Shown: positions 59,113-64,000 of the stretch, in pieces | Layout of the letters: every line of letters starts with the position of its first letter | Position numbering within the stretch: the first letter of the stretch is position 1 | Source: Paenibacillus woosongensis | Lineage (GTDB): Bacteria > Bacillota > Bacilli > Paenibacillales > Paenibacillaceae | DNA: 64,000 bases | Assembly (NCBI RefSeq): GCF_030122845.1 | Contig: NZ_CP126084.1 | Location: 868,001 to 932,000, forward strand | Reading direction: 5' to 3' | Translations under genes and position numbers: made by a program | The notes under the pieces: model-generated | Told to the model about the DNA's origin: nothing | The model's database searches: none | The model's input: the letters and a program-made list of their open reading frames with translations, nothing else

Positions 59113-61830
59113 TTACTTGCCAGCTTGGATCATCTGGCGCAGAACGGTTTGCAGAATGCCGCCGTTATGGTAGTAGTCGACATCAACCATGCTGTCGAGG
59201 CGGGCGATGACCGTAAATTCGAACTGCGTGCCGTCTTGGCGGGTCGCTACAACGGTCAGCTCTTGGCCAGGCTTGACGTCATTGCTCAGTCCGAGGATAT
59301 CGAACGTCTCGGTGCCGTCAATGCCTAGCGTCTTCCAGCCATGTCCCTCTTGGAACTGGAGCGGAAGAACGCCCATGCCGACCAGGTTGCTGCGGTGAAT
59401 CCGCTCGAAGCTTTCGGCGATGACTGCTTTAACGCCAAGCAGATAAGTTCCTTTGGCCGCCCAGTCGCGGGAGCTTCCCGTACCGTATTCTTTACCGGCG
59501 ATGACGACGAGGTTCTGTCCATTGGCTTGATAGTTCATCGAAGCGTCGTAGATGGACATCAGCTCATCCGTAGGCAGGTATTTCGTTACGCCGCCTTCCG
59601 TGCCAGGAGCAACCTGGTTGCGGATGCGGATGTTGGCAAACGTACCGCGCATCATGACTTCATGGTTACCGCGGCGGGAGCCGTAGGAGTTGAAGTCCTT
59701 GCGGGCAACGCCGTGATCGTTCAAGTAGATGCCCGCCGGGCTTGTTGGCGAAATGTTGCCGGCTGGCGAGATATGGTCGGTAGTGACCGAATCCCCGAGC
59801 AAGGCGAGTACGCGTGCTCCGCGAACGTCGGCGATGTCCTGAAGACCTTCGCCGATTTTCTCGAAGAACGGCGGGTTCTGGATGTAAGTGGACTTCTCGT
59901 CCCACTCGTACAATTCGCCTTCTGGAACCGGAATCGCATTCCAGCGCTCGTTCTGAGTAAATACGTTCTCGTATTTGCTGCGGAACATTTCCGGCTTCAC
60001 GGAGAGACCGATTGCTTCTTTGATCTCCGCGGAAGTCGGCCAGATGTCTTTCAGATAGACCGGTTGATCGTTCTGGTCGTAGCCGATCGGATCGTTCTGC
60101 AGATCGATATTTACCGTTCCAGCCAGCGCGTAAGCGACGACAAGCGGCGGAGAAGCCAGGTAGTTGGCTTTAACCTGAGCATGCACGCGGCCCTCGAAGT
60201 TCCGGTTACCGGACAGAACAGCAGCTACGGTAAGGTCGTTGTCGGCGATTGCTGCGCTGACCTCATCTGGAAGCGGACCGGAGTTGCCGATACAAGTTGC
60301 GCAGCCGTAACCAGCAACGTGGAAGCCGAGCGTTTCAAAGGAATCCATGAGTCCGGCTTTCTCCAGGTATTCTGAAACGACAAGGGAACCTGGCGTCAAG
60401 CTGCTCTTCACGTAGCCTGGTTTCTTCAGGCCGCGCTCGACCGCTTTCTTCGCCAGCAATCCGGCGCCGATCATCACGCTTGGGTTCGAAGTATTCGTGC
60501 AGCTCGTGATTGCAGCGATAACGACCGCACCTGTTCCGAGCTCGCTTGTGCTGCCGTCAGGGTGCTTGATCGTTACCTTCTGGTTGATCTTCTCATCGCT
60601 GAGCCCGTAACCGCCTTTATCGATCGGAGTCCGGATGATGTCGTTGAAGTTCTCCTTCATATCCGTCAGCTCGATGCGGTCCTGCGGACGCTTAGGTCCT
60701 GCAAGGCTAGGTACGACAGAAGCAAGATCCAGCTCGATCAGATCCGTAAACTCAGGATCTACGGTGCTGCTTGTGCGGAACATGCCTTGTGCTTTGTAGT
60801 AAGCTTCAACGAGAGCAATTTGCTCCTCGGAACGGCCTGTGCTGCGCAGATATGCCAGCGTCTCGTCGTCTACCGGGAAGTAGCCGATCGTTGCGCCGTA
60901 CTCCGGCGCCATGTTGGCAACTGTTGCACGGTCGGCAAGGCTGATGTTGGCAAGACCCGGGCCGTAGAACTCGACGAATTTGCCGACAACGCCCTTTTTA
61001 CGCAGCATTTGCGTTACGGTGAGGGCGAGGTCGGTCGCTGTAGCGCCTTCCGTCAGGCTGCCGACGAGCTTGAAGCCGATCACCTCAGGTGCAACAAAAT
61101 AGAGCGGTTGCCCGAGCATGCCTGCTTCAGCCTCGATGCCGCCGACGCCCCAGCCCACTACACCAAGACCGTTAATCATCGTCGTATGGGAGTCGGTTCC
61201 AACGAGGGAATCCGGGAATACGACAGTTTCGCCGTCAACGGTTTTAGTAGCGGCTACAGATGCCAAATACTCCAGGTTGACTTGGTGAACGATACCCGTA
61301 GCCGGCGGAACGGCGCGGAAGTTATTGAAGGCAGTTTGCGCCCAGCGCAGGAAGCGGTAGCGCTCCTCATTGCGCTCGAATTCGACCTTCATATTGTATT
61401 CCAGCGCTTCTGGCGTACCGAAGGCGTCGACCATGACAGAGTGGTCAATAACGAGATCAACCGGGACAAGCGGATTGATTTGCTTCGGATCGCCGCCAGC
61501 TTTCTTGACGGTGTCGCGCATCGCAGCAAGGTCAACGACGACGGGAACGCCCGTGAAGTCCTGAAGAACGATGCGGGCCGGAATAAACGGAATCTCTTTA
61601 TTCTCATCGCGGCCTTGGCTCCAGCCGGCGATTTGCTTCACATGCTCTTCGGTGATGGCTCTGCCGTCAAATTGCCGAACGGCTGCTTCCAGAAGTACCT
61701 TAATGGAGAATGGCAGCTTGGAAACAGGGCCTAGTCCTTTCTCTTCCAACAGTTGCAGATCAAAGTAACGGTACTTCTTCCCGCCGGCTTCCAAGGTGCG
61801 GGAAACAGAGAAAAAATCCTTCGTTGACAT
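59113..61830 (-). CDS. acnA: aconitate hydratase
   Basis: 905-residue aconitase of the AcnA/CitB type, close to its usual length. [4Fe-4S] ligands are in [11 protein letters not shown] and [50 protein letters not shown] (quoted in parts: [14 protein letters not shown]) and the swivel domain [17 protein letters not shown] are diagnostic. It isomerises citrate and isocitrate, and the cluster-free form may bind RNA. The frame is open to 61851; GGAGGT at 61836-61841 selects ATG 61830. Its leader carries the IclR-type palindrome. Confidence 0.96.
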   Translation of the reverse strand: MSTKDFFSVSRTLEAGGKKYRYFDLQLLEEKGLGPVSKLPFSIKVLLEAAVRQFDGRAITEEHVKQIAGWSQGRDENKEIPFIPARIVLQDFTGVPVVVDLAAMRDTVKKAGGDPKQINPLVPVDLVIDHSVMVDAFGTPEALEYNMKVEFERNEERYRFLRWAQTAFNNFRAVPPATGIVHQVNLEYLASVAATKTVDGETVVFPDSLVGTDSHTTMINGLGVVGWGVGGIEAEAGMLGQPLYFVAPEVIGFKLVGSLTEGATATDLALTVTQMLRKKGVVGKFVEFYGPGLANISLADRATVANMAPEYGATIGYFPVDDETLAYLRSTGRSEEQIALVEAYYKAQGMFRTSSTVDPEFTDLIELDLASVVPSLAGPKRPQDRIELTDMKENFNDIIRTPIDKGGYGLSDEKINQKVTIKHPDGSTSELGTGAVVIAAITSCTNTSNPSVMIGAGLLAKKAVERGLKKPGYVKSSLTPGSLVVSEYLEKAGLMDSFETLGFHVAGYGCATCIGNSGPLPDEVSAAIADNDLTVAAVLSGNRNFEGRVHAQVKANYLASPPLVVAYALAGTVNIDLQNDPIGYDQNDQPVYLKDIWPTSAEIKEAIGLSVKPEMFRSKYENVFTQNERWNAIPVPEGELYEWDEKSTYIQNPPFFEKIGEGLQDIADVRGARVLALLGDSVTTDHISPAGNISPTSPAGIYLNDHGVARKDFNSYGSRRGNHEVMMRGTFANIRIRNQVAPGTEGGVTKYLPTDELMSIYDASMNYQANGQNLVVIAGKEYGTGSSRDWAAKGTYLLGVKAVIAESFERIHRSNLVGMGVLPLQFQEGHGWKTLGIDGTETFDILGLSNDVKPGQELTVVATRQDGTQFEFTVIARLDSMVDVDYYHNGGILQTVLRQMIQAGK

Positions 61831-61844
61831 GAATGTACCTCCTT

Positions 61845-61861
61845 GTTTCACTAGATGAAAC
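61845..61861 (-). promoter_or_regulatory. putative IclR-type operator, aconitase copy
   Basis: Read on the minus strand it is GTTTCATCTAGTGAAAC, 15 of 17 bases as at 55332-55348. It lies three to four bases before the ribosome binding site of acnA, as the first copy does before the iclR-type gene. Confidence 0.68.
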
Positions 61862-61887
61862 GCTATTTCAAAATTATCACTACACTA

Positions 61888-61916
61888 AGTATAGCGTTCT
61901 CCTTGTTGTGAGTAAA
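61888..61916 (-). promoter_or_regulatory. promoter of acnA
   Basis: On the minus strand TTTACT (61916-61911) and TATACT (61893-61888) have a 17-base spacer. An imperfect dyad, CTATACTTAGTGTAG, covers the -10 element and could be a further regulator site. Confidence 0.7.
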
Positions 61917-62040
61917 GTACTTTTTGCTGGCAAACGGCCTGTTCTTTGCGGTATTGCACGCTTGCCCGGCGTAATTTTTCCAGCACATACTCAATCCTGT
62001 TCTTTCATATAAATGGGAGTGATGAGGAGGGGATTTCAAA

Positions 62041-63051
62041 GTGAGCGATGAATGGAGAAGAACGTTATCCCTATATGTGAATCAGCATAATCAGGACGAA
62101 GTAGATTATCGCCCCAAGGCTGCTGAGGCCGAGGCCGTTGTGGCTGATTTGGAATACTTAATGCGCCGCGGTGAACGCAAACGCCGGCTTCAGGAATGGT
62201 ACAAGGAACGGCGGGCAACCCCGCTTCGCTGCGAAACCCGCGCCAAGCTGCTCCGTGAAATCGAGAATCGGGCCGGCGAGATCGAGGTTGAGCTCCAAAT
62301 GGCCCGCAGGACATATTATGAAAAAGGGGGAGCCCGCCATCAAGAGGAGGTTATCGACCGGCAGCGGCTGACGCTGGAGCGGGAAGGCGGAGGCTGGATT
62401 ATAACGCGAATCGAACAGCCTGCAGACGAGCGCCATGCTCCGTTCAAGCTGCCCCTGGATAGAGGCAGCGGAGAAGGGGGAGCCTTAGGCAAGCTGCCGG
62501 GTCCTTACCTTAATGCGCAAGTGCTCGGCCCGCGAACCTCGCGCAGCACGCCTTACCGGCGCGAGGATGCGGTTCTTTACGCCGATCGCTGGTGGGATGG
62601 GTTTAATCCCGAATTTGCCGAATTTGAAGTGGATTGTACCAATTATATATCCCAGTGTCTCTTTGCAGGAGGGGCTCCAATAAACTATACTGGAAAAAGA
62701 GAATCGGGCTGGTGGTATAAAGGGTATATCAAGGGCCGGGAGGCATGGAGCTACAGCTGGTCTGTCGCTAACGCTCTTGAGCGCCTATTGGCCCACAGTA
62801 ATTCTGGGCTTCGAGCCGAAGCCGTAGATAACCCGGAGCAGCTCCAAATGGGAGACGTCATCATCTATGATTGGGACGGTGACGGAAGCTATCAGCATAG
62901 CACGATCGTGACCGCATTCGATGCCGGCGGAATGCCGCTGGTGAATGCCCATACTACTCCGAGCAAGCACCGATATTGGGATTACCGGAATTCATACGCT
63001 TGGAGCGAGAATACCGTGTATCGCTTTTTTCGGATTGTGGATCATTTTTGA
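62041..63051 (+). CDS. amidase-domain protein (Amidase_6-like)
   Basis: 336 residues. The C-terminal part from about residue 170 fits the putative amidase domain PF12671: YRREDAVLYADRWW, FEVDCTNYISQCLFAGGAP with the catalytic-type cysteine, MGDVIIYDWDGDGSYQHSTIV with histidine, and LVNAHTTPSKHRYWDYR. The first 140 residues are charged and helical. No signal peptide is visible, unlike secreted wall hydrolases. Start is GTG 62041 after GAGGAGGGGAT. Substrate unknown. Confidence 0.85.
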   Translation: MSDEWRRTLSLYVNQHNQDEVDYRPKAAEAEAVVADLEYLMRRGERKRRLQEWYKERRATPLRCETRAKLLREIENRAGEIEVELQMARRTYYEKGGARHQEEVIDRQRLTLEREGGGWIITRIEQPADERHAPFKLPLDRGSGEGGALGKLPGPYLNAQVLGPRTSRSTPYRREDAVLYADRWWDGFNPEFAEFEVDCTNYISQCLFAGGAPINYTGKRESGWWYKGYIKGREAWSYSWSVANALERLLAHSNSGLRAEAVDNPEQLQMGDVIIYDWDGDGSYQHSTIVTAFDAGGMPLVNAHTTPSKHRYWDYRNSYAWSENTVYRFFRIVDHF

Positions 63052-63125
63052 TGAGTTGAAGCTGGGCTATGTGGAAAATCATTCTGCACGATAACTATTA
63101 CGACGATCAAAGAAAGAGGTTACTC

Positions 63126-64000
63126 ATGGGACAAGACAAACTCACCGTTGGACTTATTTACGGCGGTAAATCGGGAGAGCACGAAGTATCGCTGCAAACG
63201 GCCCTCGCGGTTTCGCAGGCGTTTAACTATGACAAATACGAGCTGCTGCCTTTCTATATTACGAAGCGCGGGGAATGGCGGGTTGGAAACAAGCTGTCCG
63301 GCCCGTTTGCCGCTTTGGATGAACTTAAGCTGGAGAGCGGAGCGCAAAATACGTCCGCGGCGATCAATATGCTGTTCGAGAAGCTTTCGGCGGGCACAGG
63401 GTCGATTGACGTCGCATTTCCGCTGCTGCATGGCACGTACGGCGAAGATGGCACGATCCAGGGCTTGTTCGAAATGGCGGATCTGCCGTATGTCGGCGCG
63501 GGCGTGCTGGCCTCGGCAGCCGGGATGGACAAAGTCGCCATGAAGAAGCTGTTCGCCGAAGCGGGGCTGGCGCAGTGCGAGTACTGCTACTTCACGGCAT
63601 CCGAATGGAGCCGGGGCAGCCATGCCATCGTTCAGGGAATTGAAGAGAAGCTGGGTTATCCCTGCTTCGTAAAACCGGCCAATTTAGGCTCCAGCGTCGG
63701 CATATCCAAGGCAAGATCCCGCGAGGAATTGCTGGCGTCCGTCGCTACCGCGCTGCGCTTCGACATGAAAGTTATCGTAGAGGAATTCGTGGACGCGCGC
63801 GAGATCGAGGTCGGTGTGCTTGGCAACGACGAGCCGCTGGCATCCGTTCCGGGGGAAATCGTCTCTTCCAGTGAATACTATGACTACCAAGCCAAATATT
63901 TGGATGGCAAATCGCAAATGCTAATTCCTGCCGAGCTTGATACGGAGCTTGCGGAAGAAATTCGCGATTTGGCGGTACGGGCGTTTAAGGCGATATCAGG
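63126..64000 (+). CDS. ddl: D-alanine--D-alanine ligase, N-terminal part, runs off the window
   Basis: 291 codons are visible. ATP-grasp ligase with YGGKSGEHEVSLQTA at the N-terminus, FPLLHGTYGEDGTIQG, YVGAGVLASAAGMDK, the ATP-binding FVKPANLGSSVGISKA and SSSEYYDYQAKYLDG. The tyrosine in YDYQAKY is the type found in D-Ala-D-Ala, not D-Ala-D-Lac, ligases. It makes the dipeptide end of peptidoglycan precursors. AAAGAGGT precedes ATG 63126. The 3' end, and probably murF, lie outside. Confidence 0.94.
   Translation, partial: MGQDKLTVGLIYGGKSGEHEVSLQTALAVSQAFNYDKYELLPFYITKRGEWRVGNKLSGPFAALDELKLESGAQNTSAAINMLFEKLSAGTGSIDVAFPLLHGTYGEDGTIQGLFEMADLPYVGAGVLASAAGMDKVAMKKLFAEAGLAQCEYCYFTASEWSRGSHAIVQGIEEKLGYPCFVKPANLGSSVGISKARSREELLASVATALRFDMKVIVEEFVDAREIEVGVLGNDEPLASVPGEIVSSSEYYDYQAKYLDGKSQMLIPAELDTELAEEIRDLAVRAFKAIS

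Noticed and set aside
59341-60375. 344-codon frame on the plus strand
   Set aside because: Antisense to acnA, no ribosome binding site or recognisable domain; a shadow of a high-GC codon pattern.
60562-61734. 390-codon frame on the plus strand
   Set aside because: Also wholly antisense to acnA, with no start context or family resemblance.

Overview
The window is a chromosomal segment from a low-to-moderate-GC, Gram-positive, endospore-forming firmicute, most likely Paenibacillus or a close relative. The evidence is strong AGGAGG-type ribosome binding sites with frequent TTG and GTG starts, a Spo0E-like phosphatase, a bacilliredoxin, a TPP riboswitch, a T-box leader, Bacillus-style operons (yrk, ykn and yko types) and intergenic tandem and dispersed repeats. 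No tRNA, rRNA, CRISPR array, phage or intact insertion sequence was seen. The taxonomic call is inference from gene content.

Layout. 1-4.5 kb: end of a GntR regulator, two ABC ATPases with one permease, and a secreted TraB/GumN protein. 4.6-7.7 kb: TPP riboswitch and the thiazole operon thiE-thiS-thiG-thiO. 7.8-13.2 kb: a sulfane-sulfur island (TusA-rhodanese fusion, DsrE, rhodanese-persulfide dioxygenase, TusA, TauE permease, CstR-type repressor, three further rhodaneses) with two matching operators, resembling B. subtilis yrkD/yrkEFHIJ. 13.2-14.1 kb: tandem repeats. 14.1-21.2 kb: AIM24, DegV, AraC, MATE and lipoteichoic acid synthase genes. 21.3-23.8 kb: a MutS2 paralogue without Smr domain, behind a seven-codon leader peptide, a perfect 12-bp stem and two intrinsic terminators. 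23.9-28.8 kb: Spo0E-like protein, hydrolase, acetyltransferase and an ECF vitamin transporter. 28.9-36.4 kb: MFS pump, MarR, flavoprotein, orphan sensor kinase, bacilliredoxin and NAD synthetase. 36.5-40.2 kb: yknWXYZ-type exporter. 40.3-49.4 kb: housekeeping genes (acpS, mutY, signal peptidase, rnhA, queG, ogt, HD-GYP, yneF, folE). 49.5-51.2 kb: two adjacent decayed loci. 51.3-57.9 kb: T-box and DAHP synthase, a superoxide dismutase fusion, hydrolase, IclR regulator and a GntR/membrane-protein pair. 57.9-59.1 kb: a repeat-rich desert. 59.1-64.0 kb: aconitase, an amidase-domain protein and the start of D-Ala-D-Ala ligase.

Points of most interest: (i) the apparent ribosome-sensing attenuator in front of the Smr-less MutS2 paralogue, which would make a possible ribosome-rescue factor inducible; (ii) a 17-bp palindrome upstream of the iclR-type gene that recurs with 15 of 17 matches, in the same place relative to the ribosome binding site, upstream of aconitase; (iii) paired CstR-type operators framing the sulfur island, which also holds an antisense 55-codon zinc-ribbon gene; (iv) an ECF thiamine-type transporter whose promoter carries a GTTAAC dyad where a TPP riboswitch might be expected. 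All reading was by eye; no folding or database search was run.
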